The notes under the pieces were generated by a model, which worked only from the letters and a program-made list of their open reading frames with translations, was not told the origin of the DNA and did not search any database. Source: G965218495 sp965262785 (GTDB lineage: Bacteria > Bacteroidota > Rhodothermia > Rhodothermales > Bin80). Taken from it: a stretch of DNA of 64,000 bases. The DNA is taken from the NCBI GenBank assembly GCA_965262785.1, contig OZ253559.1, positions 434,001 to 498,000 of the forward strand. Reading direction: 5' to 3'. Below are positions 17,526 to 27,253 of this stretch, piece by piece. How positions within the stretch are numbered: position 1 is the stretch's first letter; every line of letters begins with the position of its first letter. The position numbers were made by a program, and so were the translations under genes.

Positions 17526-18646
17526 CCCGCGCACCACGCATACTGTTAGCTGGAGGGGGCACGGGTGGCCATGTGTATCCCGCCATAGCCATTGCCCACG
17601 CAATTCGGGCGCTGGAGCCGGAAGCCGCCATCGCTTTTGCGGGTACGCGGGACCATCTGGAGTGGCGCGCGGTGCCTCGCGCGGGCTATGCCATTCACCC
17701 AATCACGGTAAGTGGCTTTCACAGAAAAGCGCTGCTGAAGAACCTGAGCCTCCCGTGGAAGCTGGCGCGCGGTCTCTTGCAGAGCTGGAGTCTGGTCGGC
17801 GACTTTGATGCGGACGTAGTACTTGGCACGGGTGGCTATGTGTCGGGCCCAGTGCTGATGGCCGGCCACTACCGTCGACGCCTGGTGGTGGCGCAGGAGC
17901 AGAACGCGTATGCGGGCGTCACCAACCGACTCATCGCGCGATTTGCTGCGCAGATTCATATCGCCTTTCCAGAGGCTGCAGCGTGGTTTCCCAAAGAGAA
18001 ATGTCGCCTGAGTGGCAATCCCACCCGGACGGAGCTGACGCAGGCGAATCGCGCAGCATCGCGCGCCGCGCTCGGCGTCCCGGACGGTGCCCGCGTACTA
18101 TTCGTTTTTGGCGGCTCTTTGGGCAGCCTCGCCATCAACGAGGCTATGCTGCGCCACCTCGGGGCGCTGCAGAAGCACGAGGACCTCTTTGTCATCTGGC
18201 AGACGGGGCGTCTCTACTATGAGCGTCTGCGGCCGCAGGTCGCGCCGCATGCGCGCCTGCACCTGCTGGAGTATGTCCACCGGATGGACGAGGCATACGC
18301 CGCGGCGGACCTGGTGCTTTCTCGTGCCGGTGCTGTCACATGCAGCGAGCTCCTGGTTACGCGCACGCCCGCAATCCTGGTGCCTTCGCCGCATGTGGCA
18401 GAGGACCACCAGACAAAGAACGCCCGGAGCATGGAGCAGTTGGGCGCTGCCATTGTGGCTGAGGAAAAAGAACTCGACCACGCCATGGCTACGCTTACCG
18501 TGGCGCTCCTGACGGATAGCGAGCGTCTCGAAGCGATGAGAAGGGCGGCAGCCAAGGCAGCACGGCCCCATGCAGCCCAAACGATTGCCGAGAATGTGCT
18601 CAGCCTGGCGGGGTGGCAAGGGCGCACAAACGGAACGGCGCCATGA
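17522..18646 (+). CDS. murG: UDP-GlcNAc transferase making lipid II
   Basis: Transfers GlcNAc to lipid I on the inner face of the membrane. 374 residues, two Rossmann-like (GT-B) domains. N-terminal glycine-rich loop ILLAGGGTGGHVYPA, second G-loop VLGTGGYVSGPVLM, and in the C-terminal domain FVFGGSLGSLAINEA, DLVLSRAGAVTCSELL and the UDP-GlcNAc-binding end PSPHVAEDHQTKNA. Overlaps ftsW by 4 bases and the murC start region by 4. Confidence 0.95.
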   Translation: MTRAPRILLAGGGTGGHVYPAIAIAHAIRALEPEAAIAFAGTRDHLEWRAVPRAGYAIHPITVSGFHRKALLKNLSLPWKLARGLLQSWSLVGDFDADVVLGTGGYVSGPVLMAGHYRRRLVVAQEQNAYAGVTNRLIARFAAQIHIAFPEAAAWFPKEKCRLSGNPTRTELTQANRAASRAALGVPDGARVLFVFGGSLGSLAINEAMLRHLGALQKHEDLFVIWQTGRLYYERLRPQVAPHARLHLLEYVHRMDEAYAAADLVLSRAGAVTCSELLVTRTPAILVPSPHVAEDHQTKNARSMEQLGAAIVAEEKELDHAMATLTVALLTDSERLEAMRRAAAKAARPHAAQTIAENVLSLAGWQGRTNGTAP

Positions 18647-20040
18647 TGAGCAAGCGACGACAACCGCTTTTGGGCCGGATCCGCCATGTGCACATGGTGG
18701 GCATAGGCGGCATTGGCATGAGCTCAATCGCGCACGTGCTGCTGGAGCGCGGGTACCAGATCACGGGGTCCGACCTCCAGAAAAGCGAGGTGACCGCCAG
18801 CCTGGAGCAGGCGGGAGCGGTGGTCTACGAAGGGCATGCAGCCGCGCAGGTGCGTGGCGCGGACGTGGTGGTTTACTCGTCCGCGGTGGAATGCACCGAG
18901 AACGCAGAGACATGCGAAGCCGTCGCGCGCCGCATTCCGCTCATTCCGCGCTCGGAAATGCTGGGCGAGCTCATGCGCATGAAATTCGGCGTTGGCATCT
19001 CGGGGACGCATGGCAAAACCACCACGACATCATTGGTGGGCCTGGTGATCGCGGAAGGCGGGTTTGATCCAACAATCATCGTCGGCGGCAAAGTGAGCGT
19101 TCTGGGCTCTAACGCGGTGACGGGAGAGGGTGACATCATCGTCATAGAGGCCGATGAGTACGATCGCACATTCTTGCGGCTTACGCCGGCATTGGCCGTG
19201 ATTACCTCCATAGAGGCCGAGCACATGGACACGTACAGTGACATGGACGATGTTCGGTCCGCATTTGCGGAGTTTGCTAATTCTGTGCCGTTTTTCGGAG
19301 CGGCGATTGTGTGCCTGGACGACATCGGAGTGCAGCAGATAGTAGGCTGCATTGAGCGTCGCCTGGTCACCTATGGCACAGCTCGCCAGGCGATGGTGCG
19401 GGCGGAGGCTATCACACAGGACGGAGCGGCAACGTGCTTTAGCGTTACGCGGGACAGCACTCACCTCGGCACCGTCACAGTAAAGGCCATCGGCATCCAC
19501 AACGTGCGCAACGCGCTGGCGGCTATTGCCGTGGGGTTGGAGCTGGATATTCCCTTTGGCCGGATTCAGGCCGGGCTGGCCAGGTTCACCGGTGTTCAGC
19601 GGCGATTCCAGACTCTGGGCGAGGCGCAGGGCATAACGGTGATTGACGACTATGCACACCACCCCACCGAGGTCGTGGCCACGCTGCAGGCTGCTAGTGA
19701 GGGCTTTCCAACGCGGCGCATCGTGGCTGTATTTCAGCCGCACCTGTACTCACGGACCGACGACTTTAAGGAGCTCTTTGCGCGCGCCTTCTTTGATGCG
19801 GACATGGTCATCGTGACCGGCATTTACGCGGCCAGAGAGAAGCCGCGCACATCGGTCAGCGGACGTCTGATCGCAGACCTCGCACTTCGGCGCGGGCATC
19901 GCGATGTGCACTACGAACCGGACCTGAAGGCCTTGCCACAGTTGCTGATGTCGCGCTGCGAGGCCGGCGATGTAGTCATCTTCCTTGGCGCCGGCGACAT
20001 TTGGCGTGTTGCGCGGAGCTTTTTGGCCCTACTTCAGTGA
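18643..20040 (+). CDS. murC: UDP-MurNAc:L-alanine ligase
   Basis: Adds L-Ala to UDP-MurNAc, the first stem-peptide residue. About 466 residues. N-terminal UDP-binding domain HMVGIGGIGMSSIAHVLLERGYQITGSD, P-loop GISGTHGKTTTTSL, central EADEYDRTFLRLTP, and C-terminal DDYAHHPTEV with FQPHLYSRT. Two adjacent ATGs (18643, 18646) are possible; the murG stop overlaps both. The frame continues upstream to 18613, but that part lies inside murG. Confidence 0.95.
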   Translation: MMSKRRQPLLGRIRHVHMVGIGGIGMSSIAHVLLERGYQITGSDLQKSEVTASLEQAGAVVYEGHAAAQVRGADVVVYSSAVECTENAETCEAVARRIPLIPRSEMLGELMRMKFGVGISGTHGKTTTTSLVGLVIAEGGFDPTIIVGGKVSVLGSNAVTGEGDIIVIEADEYDRTFLRLTPALAVITSIEAEHMDTYSDMDDVRSAFAEFANSVPFFGAAIVCLDDIGVQQIVGCIERRLVTYGTARQAMVRAEAITQDGAATCFSVTRDSTHLGTVTVKAIGIHNVRNALAAIAVGLELDIPFGRIQAGLARFTGVQRRFQTLGEAQGITVIDDYAHHPTEVVATLQAASEGFPTRRIVAVFQPHLYSRTDDFKELFARAFFDADMVIVTGIYAAREKPRTSVSGRLIADLALRRGHRDVHYEPDLKALPQLLMSRCEAGDVVIFLGAGDIWRVARSFLALLQ

Positions 20041-20783
20041 TGAAAGGCAACAGCAAGCATCATAAGAGAGGTGCGCGCCCGGTTTCGATCGCGGTGGTGG
20101 TTATGCTAGTTGGTGGCGCGGCGTACAGCTTCCACTGGATGCAGCATCGCACGTGTACCCAACTCAACATCCGCGGCATGAGTCAGGCAGACTCGGCCTC
20201 CATAGCGCGGTTGGCGATGCCAACGGATCTCACTATGGAGGCCGCAATCGTCGCGGATCGCGTGCGGCGGCATCCCTGGGTGCGATGGAGTACCGCTACC
20301 TGTTACCCCAGCAGCGTGTTGCACGTCAGGATCGAGGAGCGTGCTCCGGTGCTGCTGGTAGTTGACGAGACCGGGCGCGGCACCCATTTTATCGATCCGG
20401 CCGGGTTTATGATGCCGGTGACGGCGCGTAGCACCTTTGACGTGCCGATCTTAAGAAACCTCAGTGAGCCGTACCACCCCGTGAAGCCGCTTGAGCACCC
20501 TGCAGTACGTTCGCTTGCGCAAGATTTGGCGCAGGTGGATGCTGGCACGGAGCGCCTGCTGTCGGAATTCATTCTTACACCCAAGGGCCTAAAGCTCTAC
20601 ACTGCACCGGCTCCCGCCGGCGCGCCCGTAGAAGTATGGCTGGGGCACCAGGGTTTCGCTTCACGCCTTCAGTGGTTTCGCTCATTCTGGGACCAGCACG
20701 TTGCCGCCCATCCTACGCAGACCTTCCACATGATTGACCTGCGCTTTGAGGGTCAAATCGTTACCAGGGAAGGATCGACTTAG
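20040..20783 (+). CDS. ftsQ: Cell division protein FtsQ
   Basis: Bitopic divisome protein that binds the FtsL/FtsB pair. 247 residues: basic cytoplasmic N-terminus, one membrane helix (about 15-33), a POTRA domain beginning CTQLNIRGMS and running through HPWVRWSTATCYPSSVLHVRIEERAPV, then the FtsQ beta domain ending with IDLRFEGQIVTREGST, the usual D-LRF-G form. The ATG at 20040 overlaps the murC TGA; the open frame to 20001 is inside murC. ftsA follows after 22 bases. Confidence 0.9.
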   Translation: MKGNSKHHKRGARPVSIAVVVMLVGGAAYSFHWMQHRTCTQLNIRGMSQADSASIARLAMPTDLTMEAAIVADRVRRHPWVRWSTATCYPSSVLHVRIEERAPVLLVVDETGRGTHFIDPAGFMMPVTARSTFDVPILRNLSEPYHPVKPLEHPAVRSLAQDLAQVDAGTERLLSEFILTPKGLKLYTAPAPAGAPVEVWLGHQGFASRLQWFRSFWDQHVAAHPTQTFHMIDLRFEGQIVTREGST

Positions 20784-20805
20784 CCACAAATAGCAACCCA
20801 GCACC

Positions 20806-22080
20806 ATGAACGAACGGATCGTGTTAGGCATGGACATCGGTACCACTAAGGTGTGTGCCGTCGTCGGTGCTGCAGACAGTTTCGACCGCATCAACGTCCT
20901 TGGCATTGGCTTGGCGGAGTCCCAAGGCCTCAGCCGGGGCGTTGTCGTTAACATTGACAAGACCGTTGCAGCGGTACAAGAAGCCATCGGTGCGGCCGAG
21001 CGTGCAGCCGGCGTCAACGTGGAGAGCGTGATTGTTGGCATCGCTGGCGACCATGTGCAGAGCTTTCAGAGCCGAGGCGTCGTAACGATCGCTCATCGTG
21101 ACCAGGAAATCACACGGCTGGATGTAGAGCGACTGGTGGAAGACACAATGCATGTTGCCATGCCGGCGGACCGCGAGATACTCCATGTCATCCCGCAGGA
21201 GTTCATCGTAGACGGCCAGGATGGTGTTCTGGATCCGGTCGGTATGAGCGGTGTGCGGCTTGAGGCGAACGTGCACATCATCACCGGCCTTGTGTCCGCT
21301 GCCAAGAACATCTACCGGTGTATAGAAAAGGCCGGGTACGTTGTAGATGCCATTGTCCTGGAGCCACTAGCTTCGTCCTTTTCCGTGCTCCATGCAGATG
21401 AAAAGGAGGTTGGTGTTGCCCTGATCGACATTGGTGGAGGTACTACCGATGTCGCTGTCTTTGAAGACAGCACTATACGCCATACGGCGGTCATTGCCGT
21501 GGCAGGCAACAAGGTTACCGACGACATCCGCAAGGGCCTGGGCGTGATGCGGGACCATGCCGAGGCGCTCAAGTGCAGGTTCGGGTCGGCGCTTGTGGAC
21601 GAGGTAGAGCCGGATGAGGAGATTCGGATCCCGGGTCTTGGGGGACGGGCGGAGAAGAGCATCAGCCGCTCGGCCTTAAGCCAGGTTATTCAGCCGCGCA
21701 TGGAGGAGATCCTCGAAATTGCGGCTATTGAGATCAAGCGTAGCGGGTATTCCCGCCATCTGGCCGCCGGCGCAGTGCTCACTGGGGGCGGTTCTCTTGT
21801 CGCCGGGACTGCTGAGTTGGCCTCGGAGATACTGGGGATGGAGACCCGCGTCGGACTGCCCATCGGGCTCGCTGGGGGACTTGTGGAAGAGGTTACCGAT
21901 CCCAAGTTTGCCACAGGCGTCGGGCTCGTGCTCTACGGCTTACAGCCGTCTTTGTTGGGGGCTTCACAGCTTAATGGATACGACGGCGGTCTCGTAGCCG
22001 CCTTACACAGCGATAGTAACGGTCCCTCGCTGGTGCACCGCATCGCCGGGCGCATGAAGGGCTGGTTCGACGAACTCTAA
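20806..22080 (+). CDS. ftsA: Actin-like division protein FtsA
   Basis: Tethers FtsZ to the membrane and recruits later divisome proteins. 424 residues of actin fold with SHS2 insertion. Phosphate-1 motif LGMDIGTTKVCAVVG, phosphate-2 ALIDIGGGTTDVAVFEDS, adenosine motif AVLTGGGSLVAGTAELA, and a C-terminal amphipathic tail (IAGRMKGWFDEL) of the membrane-targeting type. Directly precedes ftsZ, as is normal. Confidence 0.95.
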   Translation: MNERIVLGMDIGTTKVCAVVGAADSFDRINVLGIGLAESQGLSRGVVVNIDKTVAAVQEAIGAAERAAGVNVESVIVGIAGDHVQSFQSRGVVTIAHRDQEITRLDVERLVEDTMHVAMPADREILHVIPQEFIVDGQDGVLDPVGMSGVRLEANVHIITGLVSAAKNIYRCIEKAGYVVDAIVLEPLASSFSVLHADEKEVGVALIDIGGGTTDVAVFEDSTIRHTAVIAVAGNKVTDDIRKGLGVMRDHAEALKCRFGSALVDEVEPDEEIRIPGLGGRAEKSISRSALSQVIQPRMEEILEIAAIEIKRSGYSRHLAAGAVLTGGGSLVAGTAELASEILGMETRVGLPIGLAGGLVEEVTDPKFATGVGLVLYGLQPSLLGASQLNGYDGGLVAALHSDSNGPSLVHRIAGRMKGWFDEL

Positions 22081-22112
22081 TCATACCTACGAGCGTTTCA
22101 ATGAATCCTACT

Positions 22113-22117
22113 GGAGG
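22113..22117 (+). promoter_or_regulatory. Shine-Dalgarno site selecting the ftsZ start
   Basis: GGAGG lies 7 bases before the ATG at 22125. The earlier in-frame ATG at 22101 has no such site, so 22125 is preferred. Confidence 0.65.
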
Positions 22118-22124
22118 AACACCG

Positions 22125-23366
22125 ATGGAACAGCACTCAAGTTCACGCTTCACCTTTGACTATAGCGGTGAAGGAATGGCCAAAATATGCGTAATCGGAG
22201 TAGGCGGAGGTGGTGGCAACGCAGTAAATAACATGGTCCGTGAAGGGCTGCAGCATGTGGACTTCGTGGTGATGAACACGGACTCCCAGGCGCTGAACGA
22301 TACGCTGGCGCCGCACCGCATCCAAGCTGGCCGGGTGCTTACCAAGGGGTTAGGCACCGGTGCGAGGCCGAAGATAGGGGCGGAGGCTGCAGAGGAAAGC
22401 GTAGATGAGGTCGAGGCGATGTTGCATGGCTTCGACATGTGCTTTATCACCGCCGGCATGGGGGGAGGTACGGGTACCGGCGGTGCACCGGTGGTAGCCG
22501 AGGTCGCCAAGCGCCTGGGCATCCTGGTGGTGGCCATCGTGACCAAGCCATTTGATTGCGAAGGGGAGAAGCGGATGGATATGGCTCTGGAGGGCATTGA
22601 GCGCCTGAAGGAGCATGTTGACACGCTGATCTTGATCCCCAATGAGCGGCTACTGGACATCGCAGATGATGACACTACGCTAATCGAAGCATTCCAGCGG
22701 GCGGACGCGGTGCTCTATAACGCAACGCGTGGCATAGCAGACCTGATCACGTGCACCGGCCTGATCAACCTCGACTTCGCGGATGTGCGCACCACGATGA
22801 AGGACGGAGGGGCCGCGCTTATGGGTACGGGTACCGCACGGGATGGAGAAAACCGCGCGGAACAGGCGGCTATAGAGGCCATCAGCAGCCCACTGATGGA
22901 AGGGCTGTCCATTAGCGGCGCGCGCAACGTTTTGGTGAATATCACTGCGGGTAGGGGTCTGAAGATCAAGGAAGCTACCGCAGCGACGCAGCTCATTAAG
23001 CGAGAGGCCGGCGGTGACGTGGAGGTTATCTTTGGCACCGTGGTGGATGAGGACATGGGTAATGAATTCCGGGTGACCGTTATAGCCACCGGCTTTGGGG
23101 CGACAAACAAGGCGGAAGGCACGCGGACAGTGCCGCTGAATGAGCCGTACTTCGACTATAAGGGAGAGCACAGCCTTAAGGTGCTGGACATCCCGGCGTA
23201 TGAGCGGCGGGGTCCGGCCAGTCGGCGCCAATCAAAGCCGGAGGGGGAAGAAGAGAAGCCGACCGTCGCGATCAGACGGCTGGCAGCGCCGGAGCGTGAC
23301 GAGAGACGGCGCGTAAAGCGCGAAAGCTCGGATCAGCCTGCATTTCTCCGCAAGATGCTGGACTGA
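22125..23366 (+). CDS. ftsZ: Tubulin-like division GTPase FtsZ
   Basis: Forms the Z ring. 413 residues. The N-terminal nucleotide fold shows ICVIGVGGGGGNAVNNM and the tubulin signature GGGTGTGGAPVVAE. The T7/synergy region NLDFADVRTTMKDGGAALMGTG is intact. A charged linker (about 350-395) is followed by the conserved C-terminal peptide DQPAFLRKMLD, which binds FtsA. Start taken at 22125 because of the GGAGG site. This is the last gene of the dcw cluster. Confidence 0.97.
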   Translation: MEQHSSSRFTFDYSGEGMAKICVIGVGGGGGNAVNNMVREGLQHVDFVVMNTDSQALNDTLAPHRIQAGRVLTKGLGTGARPKIGAEAAEESVDEVEAMLHGFDMCFITAGMGGGTGTGGAPVVAEVAKRLGILVVAIVTKPFDCEGEKRMDMALEGIERLKEHVDTLILIPNERLLDIADDDTTLIEAFQRADAVLYNATRGIADLITCTGLINLDFADVRTTMKDGGAALMGTGTARDGENRAEQAAIEAISSPLMEGLSISGARNVLVNITAGRGLKIKEATAATQLIKREAGGDVEVIFGTVVDEDMGNEFRVTVIATGFGATNKAEGTRTVPLNEPYFDYKGEHSLKVLDIPAYERRGPASRRQSKPEGEEEKPTVAIRRLAAPERDERRRVKRESSDQPAFLRKMLD

Positions 23367-23437
23367 CCGCCGAATGGGGAACTCTGTCGCAACCGGCGGA
23401 TTTACTGGTGCCCATTTTCCAGACTAATCACGCAGGT

Positions 23438-23698
23438 ATGCCACAGCACAAGTCGGCGGCCAAACGGGTTCGCCAGAATGCCCGTGCAAGGGTAAGAAAC
23501 AGGATTCACCGTAGCCGGGTGCGCACGATGGTGAAGAAGGTGCTCCACTCGGAGGACCATGGGGAGGCTACGGTGGCTTTTCCGGCGGTGCAGTCCTACC
23601 TGGACCGCTTGGCCACCAAGGGCGTCATTCACAGGAACAAGGCAGCCAACTATAAGCGCCAGATGCAGCGACGCATCCAGGCACTATCCTCAGTGTAA
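23438..23698 (+). CDS. rpsT: 30S ribosomal protein S20
   Basis: Primary 16S rRNA-binding protein, 86 residues, all-helical and strongly basic. Begins MPQHKSAAKRVRQNARARVRNR and ends HRNKAANYKRQMQRRIQAL, the usual S20 form. The open frame starts at a GTG at 23408, but the ATG at 23438 gives the family length. It stands 71 bases after ftsZ. Confidence 0.95.
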   Translation: MPQHKSAAKRVRQNARARVRNRIHRSRVRTMVKKVLHSEDHGEATVAFPAVQSYLDRLATKGVIHRNKAANYKRQMQRRIQALSSV

Positions 23699-23802
23699 TT
23701 CCGTGTACCTACGGCGGGATTGCCTTGTTGGTGGGCGATTCCATGCAGTGGGGAGTCCAAGTGGTTTCCCCGTTTCCGCAAACAGGATCGTGAGGTTGTC
23801 CA

Positions 23803-25335
23803 ATGATTCAACGCTACTCAACATTGATGCTGCTGGCCGTACTGATTGGGACTGCCAGCGAGGCTTGGGCGCAAGCAAAGGTGTATCGCCCAGAAGGCAC
23901 CGTCTTCATCAAGCCCAAGGTGGGGCTTTCGAACTATACCGGTGACAACGAGAAGTCTCCGATCAACTTCAACGGCGACGCCTTCAGCGTTGGTACGCCC
24001 TTAGGGCTGGCTGCCGAGGTTGGCTACCAGTTTAGCGTACCGTTTTCGGCGAGCTTTTCCCTTGCGTACGGTGATTATCCCGTGATCACTCAGTTTCCGC
24101 CGCCGGACACGCGCACGGACGATGCAGTGGGTGACGATCCCTCGTCGCGCGTGTCGGTTCAGGTCTTTGGCAGGTACACGTTTGCGAATGCAACGCAGCG
24201 GACGGCGCCGTATTTCAACTTTGGTCTAGGTGCCTCATTTGGCACGGCCACGCAGAAAACGTCACCCTGCTGCAACCAGGAGGAGAGTGCTTCCGCGTTC
24301 GGCCCGGTGTTGGGCGTAGGCCTTGACGTTGCGATGAATGCGCGGACATCGTTCTTTCTGGAAATTAACAGCGGCTTGCATTTTGGGGACGACCAGCTTG
24401 ATAGCAATGCGGACAATGGCTTCGGCCCCATGGATGTTCTTTCCGGCATCGGCGTGGGTTTCAAGGTTAACCTCACATCAGCGATTACACCGGTTGGAGT
24501 GCAGAGTGTAACATGCCCGACCGGAATTGTGGTGTTGCGGACAGAAGCGGCCTTTAGTGCGGAGACCAACCCGGCCGCGACGCAGCCTGTCACAATTACT
24601 TGGAACTTTGGCGACGGGACTTCGGGCAGCGGCGCCACGGTCACCCATGCCTTTGGCGGCGATGGCACCTATACGGTTACTGCTACTGCCGAGAATGCAG
24701 CGGGCCCAGCTACGGGCAGTTGTACGGTCGCGGTGCTCGAGCCCGCGGAGATCGTAACGATAGCGACCGACAAGGCGTCCGTCAGCACCTGCGACGAGGA
24801 TCTGTCGATCACCTTCAGCCCGAATGCGCGCGGCTCGGCGCCGCTCGCGTACAGCTGGGACTTTGGCGATGGCAACACGAGCCAAGAGGCTAATCCGTCT
24901 CACACTTATGCGGAAATGGGAACGTATTCCGTCGTCCTTGTTGTGACCAATGCCGGTGGCAGTGACACGCAGACTACAACCGTTGAGGTTACAAGCGAAG
25001 GCTGTTTCGACTGCGACATTTCATCAATGAACTCGGTCTTCTTTGACCGCAACGCGTCCGTACTGACAGAGGATGCGCGGCCCCTCTTGCTGGAGAATGT
25101 AGAGATTCTGCAGAATTGCGAGTTTCGCGTACGCATTGAGGGACATGCGTCGCGCGATGAGCGGAGGGCACAGCAGCTTTCGGAGGACCGTGCGCGTGCG
25201 GTAGCACAATTCTACAGAGATCTTGGGATAACCAATGACCGGATGACGGAAATGGGTATGGGCGCCTCGGGTCAGACAACCAAGAAAAGCGGTGCGTCCC
25301 AGTTCCGGCGGGTGGACACCACCCCGGACAACTAG
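23803..25335 (+). CDS. OmpA-family envelope protein with two PKD domains
   Basis: Outer-membrane protein of 510 residues. A signal peptide ends near AWAQ. Residues about 25-220 are an 8-stranded-type barrel domain (PKVGLSNYTGDN, AAEVGYQFSVPFSASFSLAYGDYP, FNFGLGASFG, GIGVGFKVNL). Two PKD domains follow, each with the GDGTxxxxxxxxHxFxxxGTY pattern: WNFGDGTSGSGATVTHAF and WDFGDGNTSQEANPSHTY. The C-terminal OmpA domain (about 405-505) has IEGHASRDE and LSEDRARAV, the peptidoglycan-binding features. Such proteins link outer membrane and cell wall. Followed by a hairpin likely to be its terminator. Confidence 0.88.
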   Translation: MIQRYSTLMLLAVLIGTASEAWAQAKVYRPEGTVFIKPKVGLSNYTGDNEKSPINFNGDAFSVGTPLGLAAEVGYQFSVPFSASFSLAYGDYPVITQFPPPDTRTDDAVGDDPSSRVSVQVFGRYTFANATQRTAPYFNFGLGASFGTATQKTSPCCNQEESASAFGPVLGVGLDVAMNARTSFFLEINSGLHFGDDQLDSNADNGFGPMDVLSGIGVGFKVNLTSAITPVGVQSVTCPTGIVVLRTEAAFSAETNPAATQPVTITWNFGDGTSGSGATVTHAFGGDGTYTVTATAENAAGPATGSCTVAVLEPAEIVTIATDKASVSTCDEDLSITFSPNARGSAPLAYSWDFGDGNTSQEANPSHTYAEMGTYSVVLVVTNAGGSDTQTTTVEVTSEGCFDCDISSMNSVFFDRNASVLTEDARPLLLENVEILQNCEFRVRIEGHASRDERRAQQLSEDRARAVAQFYRDLGITNDRMTEMGMGASGQTTKKSGASQFRRVDTTPDN

Positions 25336-25356
25336 AACCTGACAGCGTTTACTCAG

Positions 25357-25387
25357 GCGTCCCGTAGCCGTAAGGGCCACGGGACGC
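25357..25387 (+). terminator. Probable terminator after the OmpA/PKD gene
   Basis: GCGTCCCGT (25357-25365) pairs perfectly with ACGGGACGC (25379-25387) around a 13-base loop, followed by TTGTTGTTTG. It begins 21 bases after the stop codon. The T-rich tail is interrupted, so termination strength is uncertain. Confidence 0.6.
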
Positions 25388-26040
25388 TTGTTGTTTGTGG
25401 CACCGAGTGGCTGCGGTCCACCCCATAGTTGCATTCAGGTGGATGGAAGTGGTCCTAGGCCGGATTTTGCAACTGCGGTGAGACTGTCTTTGTGATCTCG
25501 TGTGTGGCAGATGCCTCCGGTTGACAGGCGGCGTTACTGAATTCGGCAGAATAGTCGCCGGGAGTCTGTCGGGCAAGTCGCTGATTCGGCGCCCAAGCGC
25601 GCCGGAGCCGCGAACTCGTGGCTACTGTTGGCTTACTGCGGAGCGAGGGCCAAGGTGGCTGCAAATGGTGTATGCTGGCAGGCAAAGGCTGGGCGGCAGC
25701 CGCTTCTTGGCGGTGCCCCAGGGGCACTCCGCAGCTGCGTCATACCAGTACAGCTTGCCGGGTGCCGCGGCGATAGCCGTGCGACCGGTGTTGTGCCCGA
25801 CATTCCGGAGATACAAGTGGCACGATCAATGACGCTGCCTGCTCCGGTATGCGAAAACTGCCGACGTGAACGCACTTGCATGGCCGATTGAATGATGAGC
25901 CGGAAAGGTTAGGAGGTTTACTTTTCTCGCTTATTCACTGAGTGGCATGGCTTATCGGACTTGCGCATATCAGGTTCAGGCAAGGAAAAACCAACGACAT
26001 GTAGCGGGACCAGGCAGATCACATCGAACAGGACTCGCGC
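25388..26040. other. Non-coding stretch
   Basis: About 650 bases with short open frames on both strands but no recognisable domain, RNA gene or repeat. Given the decayed transposase directly after it, it is probably a former mobile or gene region that has lost its coding content. Confidence 0.4.
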
Positions 26041-26955
26041 TTTTGAAATTGGCGAATCTCCTCCCGGACGAGCAGGCAGCGCAGGAATGATTTCAAGGCA
26101 GATTCTGGCCGGACGGTTGCTGTTGCCCGCACTGCAAGGGCACAGATACATACGCTTGCTCCTAGCAGAAAATGCCCGACCGCTGCCGAACGTGCCACAA
26201 AGGGTTCAGCACTCGCACGGAAACGGAGCTGGCGCCCTCGAGGCTTCCGCTTCAGAAATGGACGTACGCGACCTACCTCGACGTGACCTTGCTGAAAGGC
26301 GCGTCCAGCCTGAACTTGTACCGCGCTCTAGGCATTACGCAGAAATCGGCTTAGTTCATGCTCCAGTGGATCCGGGAGACATTCGCGGCAATGGCTGCTG
26401 CCGCGTTTGAAGGGCCGGCAAAAGCCGTCGAGACGTATGTGGGTGCCAGAGAACCAAACAAGCACGAGGACAAGAATCTGTATGATAAGCGGTCGGTATG
26501 ACTGCTGTGGCTGGATTGAAGGACCGTGCAACGGGCCAGGTTCGGGCCGAGGTGGTAAGGACACGTCAGCCGCAACGATCCAGGGCTACGCGTACGATAA
26601 CACCGAGATCGGCGCGGCGATCTACACGGACGGCAGAGGAATGATTGGAAAACAGAATGAAGCGGTCAAGGGCTCGGTTGGCGAGTGTGTGAACGGAATG
26701 GCGCAGGCCAGCGGCCTGGAATCGTTTTGGTCACCCATGAAGCGTGCGCTATACGGCTAATTCCACCACATGAGCAAGAATCACTTGCAGCGCTACGTGA
26801 GTCAGTTTGCCGAGAAGCACAACATTCGGGAATTGGATACAGGCACGCAAGTGCAATACGTACCGGCGGCATTGGTACGACAACGGTTAGTGTACGAGAA
26901 CCTAATTGCACAGGGGAAACAGCGGCACCGGAACAATTCCGCGTACGCCCTGTGA
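26041..26955 (+). pseudogene. Decayed IS1595-family transposase
   Basis: Read across frames this is a nearly full-length IS1595-type transposase. In order: LANLLPDEQAAQE, a zinc-binding segment (CCPHCKGTDTY ... RCRTCHKGF), LPLQKWTYATYL with SSLNLYRALGITQKSA, VETYVGAREPNKHEDKN, AVAGLKDRATGQVRAEVV, then the DDE-bearing part IYTDGRGM, EAVKGSVGECVNGMAQASGLESFW and KNHLQRYVSQFAEKHN. I count in-frame stops near 26090, 26165, 26352 and 26758 and at least two frameshifts near 26490-26560, so it cannot be active. Terminal repeats were not identified. Confidence 0.8.
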
Positions 26956-26989
26956 CATCTCAGACATACTGCTTGGATAGGTGGTTTCT

Positions 26990-27253
26990 ATGAGAATCAG
27001 GATTGACAGACCGAATCACATGCTTCTTGTGATTGCGGCGGCGCTTGGCACGGGTGCGGTGCTCTTGTTAAACACTTTTGATCCGTTTGCCCTCCTGGTA
27101 GACATGTTCGCAGACAATCAAAGGCTTTACCTGGCCGATATAGGGTTTGTGCTTTTCCCCCTTGCGAGCGCCGCACTTTTGCTTTACATCGTTCAGTGGA
27201 GCGTATTGGCCGTGAAGCACGTAAAGGGGAAGGTCAAAGGAACCGGGTGCTGA
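26990..27253 (+). CDS. Small two-helix membrane protein of unknown function
   Basis: 87 residues with a basic start (MRIRIDRPNHM) and two hydrophobic helices, about 10-30 and 45-68, then a basic tail (KHVKGKVKGTGC). Topology would leave both ends in the cytoplasm. I do not recognise the family. The ATG at 26990 is preferred over the GTG at 26981 as it gives a compact N-terminus. It follows the dead IS1595-type element by 34 bases and is the only plausible intact gene in a 3-kb decayed region; codon composition looks normal. Confidence 0.5.
   Translation: MRIRIDRPNHMLLVIAAALGTGAVLLLNTFDPFALLVDMFADNQRLYLADIGFVLFPLASAALLLYIVQWSVLAVKHVKGKVKGTGC

Noticed and set aside
8619..23366. Absence of murF from the dcw cluster as an anomaly
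   Set aside because: Bacteroidota dcw clusters usually run murE-mraY without murF, so it is expected to be elsewhere.
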